Source: DATLSM01 sp963722965 (GTDB lineage: Bacteria; Actinomycetota; Thermoleophilia; Solirubrobacterales; 70-9). Taken from it: 64,000 nucleotides of DNA. The translations under genes and the position numbers were made by a program. Location of the stretch: contig CAVROX010000004.1 of the NCBI GenBank assembly GCA_963722965.1, forward strand, positions 1 through 64,000, in the 5' to 3' direction. Positions 44,952 to 54,384 of the stretch are shown here, piece after piece. The stretch's first letter is position 1; every line of letters begins with the position of its first letter. Below the pieces are notes generated by a model. That model saw nothing but the letters and a program-made list of their open reading frames with translations, searched no databases and was not told the DNA's origin.

Positions 44952-46910
44952 ATGACGGCCAGTCAGGCCAGCACCGAGGGAGCCGGATGCGGCGAGGACC
45001 GCGCGCTGGAAAGCGGCCTTCGCGGGCTCGGGGAATCGCTCAATCAAGGCACCTCCGAGGTGGTCAAGCGGATGATGAGCCGCTCGGCCTCCTCCAGCGA
45101 GGTACTCGACACGGTGGTCGAAGAGAGCTTTGAGCAAGTCGGCGCTGTCTCAACGGTCGCAGTCGCGCGTTGGATGGCAGGCGAGGGGGAGGCGGTGGCG
45201 CGAGAGGTGGGGCAGGAGTCATGGCGGATCTTCGCCCAACTAGCTTCCCAGCAAGAGGCACCGCTGAACGAGGTCACCAAACGCTGCCTGCGATGGCGCG
45301 ACTCGGCGGCCGAGGTGTTGAGCGACAGTGCGCGCGAGCTCAAGCTCGACAGATCGGTGCTGGACCGAGCGCTGCGGATGCTTCAGCGCAGCCTCGACGT
45401 CACCTTAGTTCGCATGTGTGAGTCCTTTGAGGACGAGCGCCAGCGCTCGCACGAGGAACTGAGCAAACGCCAGCAGGAACTGGTCTTCCTCGCCACCCAC
45501 GACGCCCTCACCGGACTGCCGAACCGAACGCTGATCCTCGACCGTATAGAGCAGACGCTGACCCGGGCGCGTCTCAAGCAGGAGCCGGTCGCTGCGCTGT
45601 TCGTGGATCTCGACAACTTCAAGGCGATCAACGACTCGCTGGGCCACGGCGTCGGCGATGAGCTGCTGTGCGCGGTCGCCGCCCGGCTCGATGGCGTGAT
45701 CCGCGCGACCGACGCGCTCGGTCGGCTCGGGGGTGATGAGTTCGTGGTGATCGCCGATGGACTGTCGCTGGCCGCCGGCCCCGAGCTGATCGCCGAGCGC
45801 CTTCTCGAAGCCTTCCAGGAGCCATTCAAGCTGCGGGGGGCAGCGGACGCGCGCGTGTTCATCAAGGCGAGCATCGGGATCGCCACCGGCCGCCGGTCCT
45901 CCGCCGAAGAGCTCCTGCGCGACGCCGACATTGCGATGTATCGGGCCAAGTGGGGCGGCAAGAATCGCTATCTGATCTTCGAGTCCGATATGCGGGCCGA
46001 AGTCCAGTCCCGGATGGAAATTGAGATGGACCTGCAGAGTGCGCTCGAAAACGGGGAGTTCTTCCTCGTTTACCAGCCGACCTTTGACCTGCAGAGCATG
46101 TCGCCGACTGGGGTCGAGGCGCTGATCCGCTGGCGGCGACCGGGGCGCGGAGTCGTCGAGCCCGAGGAGTTCATCCCGCTGCTGGAGGAGACCGGAATGA
46201 TCGTCGAGGTGGGCGCCTGGGTACTTCGAGAGGCCTGCGCCCAGGGCGTGAAGTGGCAACGCGCCGGCCACCCGCTCAACCTGGCGGTCAACGTCTCGGC
46301 GCTGCAGCTCGACACCGACGACCTCCTCGATCACGTTGATGAGGCGCTGAGCGCGAGCGGCCTTGACGCGAACGTGCTGATCATCGAGATCACCGAGACG
46401 ACGCTGATGAGCAACGCGGAGGAAACCGCCCGGCGTCTCGCCACGCTCAAGGACCTCGGCGTCCGCATCGCCGTCGACGACTTTGGAACCGGTTACTCCT
46501 CGCTCGCCCACCTGCGGCTGTTCCCGGTCGACGTGCTCAAGATCGACCGTTCCTTCATCTCCCAGCTCGCCGATGGCTGCGAGGCGGAGATCCTCCTTCA
46601 CACCCTCCTCCAGCTGGGCAAAGCCCTCTCGATCGAGACGACCGCCGAGGGAATCGAACGGCCGCAAGACCTCTCGCTGATCAAGTCCAAGGCGTGCGAC
46701 AACGGACAGGGGTTCCTCTTCACCCGCCCGCTCAGCGCGCACGACGCCGGCATGTTCTTCCGCCAGTGGCCCGAGACCCGCCGCTTCGAGGTCCGCGAAG
46801 ACGCCGACGCGCTCGCCGCCGCCGCCAGCGCTAAAGGTAGGGTCCCCGCCGAGGATGAAGCGCTGGGGACTGACACTGCCGCCGCCGGGGATCTCACTCG
46901 CCGAGCTTGA
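44952..46910 (+). CDS. GGDEF-EAL c-di-GMP enzyme
   Basis: 652 residues from ATG 44952. Residues 1-160 are a helical sensory domain without membrane helices, ending in a coiled coil. The GGDEF domain is intact (HDALTGLPNRTLILDRIEQ, DLDNFKAINDSLGHGVGDE, GRLGGDEFVVI). The EAL domain is also intact by motif (PTGVEALIRWRRP, IAVDDFGTGYSSLAHLR, KIDRSFISQL, ETTAEGIE). It could make, degrade, or both make and degrade c-di-GMP. It is the only clear c-di-GMP enzyme here and lies near the pilus locus with its GEMM-type riboswitch. Confidence 0.92.
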   Translation: MTASQASTEGAGCGEDRALESGLRGLGESLNQGTSEVVKRMMSRSASSSEVLDTVVEESFEQVGAVSTVAVARWMAGEGEAVAREVGQESWRIFAQLASQQEAPLNEVTKRCLRWRDSAAEVLSDSARELKLDRSVLDRALRMLQRSLDVTLVRMCESFEDERQRSHEELSKRQQELVFLATHDALTGLPNRTLILDRIEQTLTRARLKQEPVAALFVDLDNFKAINDSLGHGVGDELLCAVAARLDGVIRATDALGRLGGDEFVVIADGLSLAAGPELIAERLLEAFQEPFKLRGAADARVFIKASIGIATGRRSSAEELLRDADIAMYRAKWGGKNRYLIFESDMRAEVQSRMEIEMDLQSALENGEFFLVYQPTFDLQSMSPTGVEALIRWRRPGRGVVEPEEFIPLLEETGMIVEVGAWVLREACAQGVKWQRAGHPLNLAVNVSALQLDTDDLLDHVDEALSASGLDANVLIIEITETTLMSNAEETARRLATLKDLGVRIAVDDFGTGYSSLAHLRLFPVDVLKIDRSFISQLADGCEAEILLHTLLQLGKALSIETTAEGIERPQDLSLIKSKACDNGQGFLFTRPLSAHDAGMFFRQWPETRRFEVREDADALAAAASAKGRVPAEDEALGTDTAAAGDLTRRA

Positions 46911-47787
46911 GGAGCATGTGCGGCGGGCCGAGGCCGCCGGTTACACCGACCTCTGGAGCGGGGAGACGAACGGGCCCGACGGGTTCACCCCGCTGGCGCT
47001 GAGCGCCGCCTGGACCGAGCGGGCGCGGCTTGGGACTGGAATCGTCGGCGTGTTCCAGCGCGGCCCGGCGCTGCTGGCGCAGGAGGCGGCGGCGCTGGCC
47101 GACGCCTCGCAGGGAAGGTTCGTGCTCGGGATTGGCTCCTCCTCAGACCGAATCGTCGAAGGCTGGAACGGGATCCCCTTTGAGAAGCCGCTGAGCAGGG
47201 TGCGAGATACGCTCACCTTCCTGCGCGAGGCACTTGACGGAGAGCGTACAGCGAGTGGCTTCAAGCTGGAGAGAGCGCCGGCGCAGCGGGTACCGATCGT
47301 GCTTGCCGCCCTGCGCGGCAAGATGCTCGACCTGGCGGTTGAGCGCGCCGATGGCGCCTTCACCAACTTCCTGCCGCTCGGCGCCCTGCCCCAGGTCCTC
47401 GCGCAACTCGACGGCGCGCCCGAGGGCTTCGAGCTTCTCTGCCGCTTCTTCTGTCTCCCGGGCGAGCGCGAAGCGGTCGAGCCGCTGGCCCGCTTCATGT
47501 TCTCCTCCTACATCACCGTCCCGGTCTACAGCGCCTTTTACCGCTGGCTCGGCTACGGCGATGAGATCGATGCGATGCTTGGCGCCTGGGAGTCCGGCGA
47601 CCGCCAGGCCGCCGCAGCGGCCGCCCCCTGGAGCCTGATCGAGGAGGTGTTCATCTTCGGGGAGCCGGCGGAGATGAAGGAGCGAATCGCCGCCTTCGTC
47701 GAGGGGGGAATAACGCTGCCGATCCTGACCCCGATCACCACCCCCGAGAAGGTGGGTGATCTAATCGGCGCGCTGGGCCAGGCTTAG
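46855..47787 (+). CDS. Luciferase-like (LLM) flavin/F420-dependent oxidoreductase
   Basis: 310 residues, TIM-barrel enzyme of the F420-dependent LLM group. Start MKRWGLTLPPPGISLAELEE, then AEAAGYTDLWSGETNG, ARLGTGIVGVFQRGPALLAQ, and FVLGIGSSSDRIVEGWNGIPF, all typical. ATG 46855 overlaps the end of the GGDEF-EAL gene by 56 bp, unusually long but supported by family similarity from the first residues. The 3' end overlaps egtD tail to tail by 27 bp. Substrate unknown. Confidence 0.82.
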   Translation: MKRWGLTLPPPGISLAELEEHVRRAEAAGYTDLWSGETNGPDGFTPLALSAAWTERARLGTGIVGVFQRGPALLAQEAAALADASQGRFVLGIGSSSDRIVEGWNGIPFEKPLSRVRDTLTFLREALDGERTASGFKLERAPAQRVPIVLAALRGKMLDLAVERADGAFTNFLPLGALPQVLAQLDGAPEGFELLCRFFCLPGEREAVEPLARFMFSSYITVPVYSAFYRWLGYGDEIDAMLGAWESGDRQAAAAAAPWSLIEEVFIFGEPAEMKERIAAFVEGGITLPILTPITTPEKVGDLIGALGQA

Positions 47788-48756
47788 GGCGAAGTCGCCC
47801 GCAGAATCGGTGAACCATCCGATCAACTTGAGACCCGCCTCCTCGTAGATCTGCTCCAGACCCGCGCGCGTGAACTTGGCAGAGATCTCGGTGCGCATCT
47901 CCTCTCCGGCGGCGAATGCCACCTCCATGTCCAGTCCCTTGACGCAGACCACCTGGTCAGCGAGCGAACGCAGCCCGATGTCCATGCGCGCCCGCTCGGC
48001 GTCGTAGCGGGCGACGTGCTCGAAGGCCGCGAGGTCGAAGTCAGCTCCGAGTTCACGGTTGAGAACCAAAAGGACGTTCTTGTTGAACTCGGCGGTGACT
48101 CCGAAAGCGTCGTCATAGGCGGCCTCAAGCCTGGTGGGCTCCTTGACCAGGTCGGTGCCGAGGAGGAAACGGTCGGCGGGGCCGAGCAGCTCCCCCAAGC
48201 GAGCCAGAAAGCCGCGACGCGCCAGAGGGTAGAGGTTGCCGATCGTCCCCCCGAGGAAGGCGATCAGCCTTCCCCCGTCGGGGGCGGGGATCCGCTCCAG
48301 GTCGTGCTCGAAGTCGCAGACGAGGCCACGGACAGCGAGGCCGGGGTACTCCTCGACCAGGCATTCGGCCGTTCCGTGGGTGATCTCCTCGGAGATGTCA
48401 ACCGGAATGTAGGTAGTTAGACAGCCGGCCTCACACATCGCGCTGAGCAGGTAACGGGTCTTCGTCGCCGATCCCGAGCCGAGCTCGACCAGGACCCCTG
48501 GCGCGCCGGCGGTGGCGATGATCTCAGCGGAGCGCTCGGCGAGGATCTCGCGCTCGGCGCGGGTCGGGTAGTACTCGGGCAGCTCGGTGATCTGCTCGAA
48601 GAGCTGTGAGCCCCGCTCGTCGTAGAAGTACTTCGGCGCCAGCTCCTTGGGCTCGGCGGTGAGGCCCGCCCGGATGTCGCGCTGCATCGCCGCGCCGCCG
48701 TCAGCTGCGAGGTGGACCTTGATCTCGATCCGCTCGGTGGTTGCCTCGGGTTCCAT
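47761..48756 (-). CDS. egtD: EgtD, histidine N-alpha-trimethyltransferase
   Basis: Trimethylates histidine to hercynine with SAM, the first step of ergothioneine synthesis. 331 residues: LTAEPKELAPKYFYDERGS, FEQITELPEYYPTRAEREIL, the SAM motif LVELGSGSATKTRYLL, IPVDISEEITHGTAECL, LIAFLGGTIGNLYPLARRGF and the histidine-binding region near AAYDDAFGVTAEFNKNVL. It lies 34 bp after egtB, a normal pairing. Confidence 0.93.
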   Translation of the reverse strand: MEPEATTERIEIKVHLAADGGAAMQRDIRAGLTAEPKELAPKYFYDERGSQLFEQITELPEYYPTRAEREILAERSAEIIATAGAPGVLVELGSGSATKTRYLLSAMCEAGCLTTYIPVDISEEITHGTAECLVEEYPGLAVRGLVCDFEHDLERIPAPDGGRLIAFLGGTIGNLYPLARRGFLARLGELLGPADRFLLGTDLVKEPTRLEAAYDDAFGVTAEFNKNVLLVLNRELGADFDLAAFEHVARYDAERARMDIGLRSLADQVVCVKGLDMEVAFAAGEEMRTEISAKFTRAGLEQIYEEAGLKLIGWFTDSAGDFALSLAQRAD

Positions 48757-48790
48757 CTCGTCTCGATCGCGCGCTCGGTCCTAGTTCCGA

Positions 48791-49908
48791 TCAGCCCACG
48801 TCCCTCGCGCAGCGGATGCCGGCGAAGATCTGGCGGCGGGCCGGTAGGTCCCAGTTGCGGAAACTGGGACGGATCAGGCTGGAATGCGTCGCCCACGAGG
48901 CCCCCCGCAGCACCTTGTAGCCCTCGCCGAAGAAGACCTCGGAGTACTCGCTGTAGGGGAAGGCCTTAAAGCCGGGGTAGGGGAGAAAGTCCGATGAGGT
49001 CCACTCCCAGACCCGGCCGACGGCTTCCATCTGCGGGCGAGCGGCCTCCCACTCCTGCTCGGTCGGCAGCCGCTTGCCCGCCCAGCCGGCGAAGGCTTCG
49101 GCCTGCTCCCAGGAGACGTGGACGACGGGGCTGGCGGGGTCGACGGGCTCACGGCGGCCCATCGCTGTGTTCAGCCACCCTCCTTCCCCATCGCCCTGCC
49201 AGTACAGGGGCGGCTCGGCGCTCGTCTGGACCATGAACTCAATGAAGGCCGCGTTGGTGACCGGGGCCCGATCGATCTCAAAGCCTGCGAGCTCGACTGT
49301 GTGGCAGGGTCTCTCGTTGTCGTATGCGAAACCCCGTGCGGGCGCGCCGATTTCGTGGCTGCCGGCGGGTACGCCGGCAGCCGTCTCCGGTCTCGAAGAC
49401 CCGGCAGAACCGCGGGCCCGAGTCCGATCGCCACCGGCTGATAGCCGTCGACCATCTGCAGGAGCTGGAGCATCGTCTCGTTGTGCTGATACTCGTGGGC
49501 AAGCAACATCTCATAGACAAAGCCTTCGCGCAGCAGCGGGTCCTCGACCTCCTCACCCAGCGCAACCTCACCGAGCACCTCGAGTGTCCGCTCGCGCACG
49601 TCGGCCAGGTAAGCGCGCAGCTCGGCGTCGCGCAGGATCGGCAGCTCACCGCGGATCCTGCGCGGGTTCTCGATTGCGTCGTAGATGCGGCCGAGTTCGC
49701 CATGCAACGGCTCGCGGCCACCTATCCTCTGCACAAGCCAAAGCTCCTCGAAGTTGGCGATGTGACCGAGGTCCCAGGCAAGCGGGCTGAGGATCGGCGA
49801 GTAGACGCGGTTGAGTTGCGCTTCCTCGAGTGGCTCGATCAGCCCTAGGGTTCGCTCCCGCGCCTCAGCGAGGCGCTGCGCGATCGTTTCCTTGGAGATT
49901 GCCGTCAC
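48791..49908 (-). CDS. egtB: EgtB, hercynine sulfoxide synthase, frameshifted
   Basis: Non-haem iron enzyme that joins hercynine to a thiol with oxygen. The N-terminal DinB_2 domain has LSPLAWDLGHIANFEELW and the iron ligands in LLAHEYQHNETMLQLLQ. The C-terminal FGE-sulfatase domain (SPVVHVSWEQAEAFAGWAG, RLPTEQEWEAA, GASWATHSSLIRPSFRNWD) is in another frame; the break lies near 49390. egtA, egtC and egtE are not in the window, so the thiol donor cannot be inferred. Confidence 0.92.
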
Positions 49909-50406
49909 CTCGGTGGCGATTCGAAAACCCTACAGAACCGCTTGATCGCTCCCCTTCGTTGCTGATATGGGGCTAACCACTGCGCTGCACCCGTCCAGAT
50001 CGCGATCCGATCCTCGTCCAATTCGTGCACGCCGGGCGCCTCATTTCTGCCTAAGCGATCACCGTAAGGGGTGAGGAGGCCTTGCTCAACTGGCTTCGCT
50101 CGCCGATCCTGACGCGCCCCGGGGATGCGGGATCCGGGGCTGCTGGGGCTTTTCTTCGCCGACGCCCTGAATCGCAAGGACCAGCTCGAGCTAGTCCGGT
50201 TGCTGGGGGGCGAAACCACGACCCCCTCGAGGAATTGAGAGGCGAGACCATTCCCCGCGCCGAGGCATTTGAGTCAGCGGGCATCCTGCCTGGCCATATC
50301 GGCGCGCTTTCTCGCCGACTTCCTGGCCTTTGCTGAGCGGTGGGCGGAGCGGTTGGGAGCATGTCTCAAGGCCAGCAGTCGCCCACAAACCGGCACCCGA
50401 TTACCG
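49909..50406. other. Intergenic region between egtB and pntB
   Basis: About 500 bp. Short open frames on both strands show no family features and no ribosome sites. Codon composition is uneven compared with the flanks. No RNA motif or terminator with a T run seen. It might contain a small decayed gene, but I cannot support one. Confidence 0.35.
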
Positions 50407-51834
50407 CTAGAGATGCTGGATCTCAGTGGCTATGTCTGAGGCGGCTTTTTTGGCGTCGCCGAACAGCATCGAGGTCTTCGGCTCGTAGAAGAGGGCGTTG
50501 TCGATGCCGGCGAAGCCGGAGGCCATCGAGCGCTTGAGCACGATCACCGTGCTGGGCCTGGTCGACGTCGAGGATCGGCATCCCGTAGATCGGGCTGCCC
50601 GGGTCGTTCTTGGCCGCCGGGTTGGTGACGTCGTTGGCGCCGATCACGAGCGCCACGTCGGTGCGCGGCGAACTCGGGGTTGATCTCGTCCATCTCCTTT
50701 AGCTGGTCGTAGGGGACGTCGGCCTCGGCGAGCAGCACGTTCATGTGCCCGGGCATGCGGCCGGCGACCGGATGGATCGCGTACTTGACCTCGACGCCCT
50801 TGCTCTCGAGCGCGCTCTGCGAGCTCGCGCACCGCGTGCTGCGCCTGGGCGACGGCCATCCCGTAACCGGGCACGATCACGACCTGTCGGCGTAGGAGAG
50901 CTGGATCGCCACGTCCTCGGCGCTGATCGAGCGGACCGGGCCGCTGCTCGGTCGTCCCCGCGCCGCGGCCGGCGCCGCGCCGAAGCCGCCGAAGAGCGAC
51001 GATCGCCGGACCGAGCGGTTCATCGCCTTGGCCATCAGATGGTGAGGATCGTGCCCGAGGCGCCGACGAGCATGCCGGCGACGATCAGCGCGGTGTTGTT
51101 GAGCGCGAAGCCGGTGGCCGCCGCCGACGAGGCCGGTGAACGCGTTCAGCAGCGAGATCACGACCGGCATGTCGGCGCCGCCGATCGGCAGCACGACCAT
51201 GTTGCCGAGCACGGCCGCGGCGAGCAGGATCCCGAGGATGACAGCGCCTGGGAGTGCGACCGCTGCGGCGAGCAGCGATCGCCACGCAGGCGGCGAGGAT
51301 CGCGAACAGCAGCAGGGCGTTGATGACCGTCTGGCCGGGGAGCTTGATCGGCCGGCCGGGCAGGATCTCCTGCAGCTTCCCGAAGGCGATGATCGAGCCC
51401 CAGAACGAGATCGAGCCGACGATCGCGGCGAACAGGGTCGGGATCTGCGGTCTTCGAGCGCGAATCGCCGCCCCGACCGAGATGCCGTGGCGGATACTCG
51501 ATCCAGGCGATCAGCGCCACCGCGCCGCCGCCGACGCCGTTGAACAGCGCGACCATCTGCGGCATCGCGGTCATCTGCACGCGCACGGCAGGCGATCACG
51601 CCGATCGCCGCGCCGATCGCCATGCCCGAGCGCGATCAGCCCGCCAGTTGCCGATCCCGTGTGAGCAGAAGCGTCGCGACGACCGCGATCACCATGCCGA
51701 CCGCGGCGATCTTGTTGCCGCGCCGCGGTGCGCGGGTGGGTAGCCCGTGATCCCGAAGATGAACATCGAGAACGCGACGATGTAGAGGCGTCGCTGAAGT
51801 TGCCGCCGGGCTTGAGCAGGGCGTCGACGATCAC
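50407..51834 (-). CDS. pntB: PntB, NAD(P) transhydrogenase beta subunit, heavily frameshifted
   Basis: Membrane and NADP(H)-binding subunit of proton-translocating transhydrogenase. GTG 51834 (IVDALLKPGGNFSDA) overlaps the pntAB stop. Membrane-domain fragments are spread over frames from 51800 to 50900. Near the end, frames can be joined to give VIVLKRSMASGFAGIDNALF and KTSMLFGDAKKAASDIATEI, the classic NADP-domain end, with stop at 50407. Roughly ten indels, the densest in the window. Almost surely a functional gene in the cell given the retained motifs. Confidence 0.83.
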
Positions 51835-52140
51835 GTGCTCGTCCTCCTCGACTCCTTGGGCTTCGGGCTTTTTGGCTTGAACATCCGAGCATCCGGTCGG
51901 TGACCACGAAACCGCCGACGATGTTGATCGTGCCGAAGGCGATCGCGATCGCCGAGCACGTGCTCGAGCGGATCGTTGGCGCTAGCCGACCACGATCAGC
52001 CCGCCCAGCATCACGATCCCGTGGATCGCGTTGGTGCCCGACATCAGCGGCGTGTGCAGCGTGGTCGGCACCTTCGAGATCACCTCGAAGCCGACGAACG
52101 CGGCGAGCACGAAGATCGTGATCTCGGTGATCAGCGTCAT
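51831..52140 (-). CDS. pntAB: PntAB, transhydrogenase alpha-2 subunit, frameshifted
   Basis: Small membrane subunit of about 100 residues. ATG 52140 gives MTLITEITIFVLAAFVGFEV, VISKVPTTLHTPLMSGTNAI and HGIVMLGGLIVVG, the conserved first helices. One or more indels near 51950-51990 break the rest; it ends KPKSPKPKESRRTST. It begins directly after the pntAA stop (TAGATG) and its TGA overlaps the pntB GTG. Confidence 0.82.
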
Positions 52141-53258
52141 CTACTTGGCCGCTCGCTCGTTGCGGATCTCCCCGCCCTGCGGTGATGCAGGCGCGGCGAT
52201 GATCTCGTCGGCGAAGTCGAGCTCAGCTCGCCCTCCTCGGTGATCAGCAGGCCGAGCAGGTTCTCCAGGTTGCGCGCGTACAGCTGCGAGGCCGGCACCG
52301 GCATCTGGCTCGGCAGGTTGCGCGGGCCGAGCGATCTTCACCCCGTCCTCGAGCACGGTCTCCCCCGGCCTTGGTCAGCTCGCAGTTGCCGCCGGTCTCG
52401 GCGGCGAGGTCGACGATCACCGAGCCGGCTGCATGCCCGCACCGCAGCGGCGGTGATCAGCAGCGGCGCCGGGCGGCCGGGGATCGCGGCGGTGGTGAGC
52501 ATCACGTCCTGCTTGGCCGCGTCTCGGCGAGCGCCTCGCGCACCTGCTGGTTCTCCTCCTCAGTCAGCTCCCGAGCGTAGCCGCCCTCGCCCTCGGCGTC
52601 GGGGATGAAATCGAGCTCGAGTGGCCGACCGCCGAGCGAGGCGATCTGCTCCCAGGCTGCGCGGCGGATATCGAAGCCGGTGACGATCGCGCCCAGCCGC
52701 CTGGCGGTGGCGATCGCCTGCAGGCCGGCGACGCCGGCGCCGAGGACGAGGACCTTGGCCGGCGGGACGGTGCCGGCGGCCGTCGTCAGCATCGCGAAGA
52801 AACGGCCCGACTCGCGCGGCGGCGATCAGGGCCGCCGCGTAGCCGGCGGCGGTGGCCTGCGAGGAGAGCGCGTCCATCGCCTGCGCGCGGGTGATGCGCG
52901 GGATCGCCTCCATCGCGAAGCTAGTCACCCCGGCGGCTGCGAGCGACCGGTTGGTCTCGGCCGAGGTCCACGGGGCGAGGTGGCCAATTAGGAGCTGGTT
53001 GGAATGAAGGCGCGCGATCTCCGCCAGGGAGGGGACGGCGACGCGCAGGAGCACCTCGGCGCCCCAGACGACGTCGGAGGCGCCGAGCTTTGCTTCGGCT
53101 TCCTCATATTGGGAGTCGGGATGACCGGCGCCCTCACCGGCGCCCGGCTCAATCACTACCTCGACCCGCTCATTTTTCTTCAGCGAGCGCACCACGTCAG
53201 GGACGAGCGCGACCCGGCGCTCCCCCTCGGCGGTCTCTTTCGGAACTCCGATCTTCAT
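52141..53258 (-). CDS. pntAA: PntAA, transhydrogenase alpha-1 subunit, frameshifted
   Basis: Soluble NAD(H)-binding subunit related to alanine dehydrogenase. ATG 53258: MKIGVPKETAEGERRVALVP, then LLIGHLAPWTSAETNRSLAA and IPRITRAQAMDALSSQATAA. After a shift near 52810 comes the NAD fold KVLVLGAGVAGLQAIATARR, TGFDIRRAAWEQIASLGGRP and ELTEEENQQVREALAET. Further shifts from about 52520 to the end. First gene of the pntAA-pntAB-pntB operon, which supplies NADPH using the proton gradient. Confidence 0.87.
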
Positions 53259-53294
53259 GATTGGAATTGCGGCGCGGGAGCCTACGCGATCGGA

Positions 53295-54356
53295 CTAGGC
53301 CGGTGTCTGGACGCCCGCCAGCGCGGCGAGCCGCTCCAGGGTGTGAAGCTGCTCGCTGCGCTCGACGTGCACCGGGGAGACGATCAGGCGGTCGATTCCG
53401 GCGCCGCGAAAGCGCTCGATCCGCTCCGCTACCTCAGCCTCGCTGCCGACCAGCGAGGTCGCCTCGACGATCTCGTCCGGCATCGCCTCAAAGGCACCGC
53501 CCCGATCGCCCTCCCCAAAGCGGCGCTGAACCTCATCGGCGACCTCGCCGAAGCCGAAGCGATGGGCCAGATCGACGTAGAAGTTTGTTTTGCGGCTGCC
53601 CATCCCGCCGAAATAGAGGACGAGCCCGGCCTTGACGACATTCTTCGCTGCCTCGAGGTCGCCGTCGATCGCCACCTGCAGGGAGGGAGAAACCTCGAGG
53701 TCTGAGCGCCGCCTCCCCCCCTTTGCGAAACCGGCCTCCAGGTGCTCGCCCCAGGTCTGCTCAAAGGCCTCGACGCTGAAGAAGATCGGGATCCACCCGT
53801 CGCAGATCTCCGCTGCCATCTCCACCGACCTGCGCCCGATCGCTCCGACGAAGACGGGAATCTTGTTGCGCAGGGGGTGAAAATTGAGCTTCAGCGGCTT
53901 GCCCTCGCCGCCGGGTAGCGGCAGCGTGTAGTTCTCGCCTTGGTGCTCCAGCGGGCCCTCGCGGGCAATGATCGCCCGCACGACTTCGATGTACTCGCGG
54001 GTGCGCCCCCAAGGCCTTGCGTAGGGGATCCCGTACCAGCCTTCTGAGACCTGCGGCCCTGAGGGCCCGAAGCCGAAGAGAAAGCGCCCGCCCGAGAGCT
54101 TGTCGATCGTGGCCCCCGCCATCGCCGCGGCGGCCGGCGGGCGGGCCGGGACCTGCATGATCGCTGCGCCGAGGTTGATCGTCTTGGTCTGCCCGGCGAG
54201 CCAGGCGAGAACGCTGATCACGTCCGAGCCGTAGGACTCCGCCGCCCAGACTGACTCAAAACCCGCGGCCTCCGCCGCCCGCACCACATCGACGGCGTCC
54301 TCCCCGGCGGGGCCGATCCCCCAGTAGCCGAGGTTGAGTCCGAGCTTCAAAGCCAT
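53295..54356 (-). CDS. LLM-class F420-dependent oxidoreductase
   Basis: 353-residue TIM-barrel oxidoreductase. N-terminus MALKLGLNLGYWGIGPAGED, then AAEAAGFESVWAAESYGSDV, GAAIMQVPARPPAAAAMAGA, FLFGFGPSGPQVSEGWYGIP, and RTREYIEVVRAIIAREGPLE. Matches F420-dependent LLM enzymes of the actinobacterial type (TIGR03559-like), which lack a proven common substrate. Starts 28 bp from the divergent P-type ATPase gene. Confidence 0.87.
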   Translation of the reverse strand: MALKLGLNLGYWGIGPAGEDAVDVVRAAEAAGFESVWAAESYGSDVISVLAWLAGQTKTINLGAAIMQVPARPPAAAAMAGATIDKLSGGRFLFGFGPSGPQVSEGWYGIPYARPWGRTREYIEVVRAIIAREGPLEHQGENYTLPLPGGEGKPLKLNFHPLRNKIPVFVGAIGRRSVEMAAEICDGWIPIFFSVEAFEQTWGEHLEAGFAKGGRRRSDLEVSPSLQVAIDGDLEAAKNVVKAGLVLYFGGMGSRKTNFYVDLAHRFGFGEVADEVQRRFGEGDRGGAFEAMPDEIVEATSLVGSEAEVAERIERFRGAGIDRLIVSPVHVERSEQLHTLERLAALAGVQTPA

Positions 54357-54384
54357 CCGGCACGCACCCTATTGAATACTTGCG

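Noticed and set aside
50082..50336. Small plus-strand gene in the egtB-pntB gap
   Set aside because: No ribosome site, no recognisable motif, and uneven codon use. It could equally be chance in GC-rich DNA.
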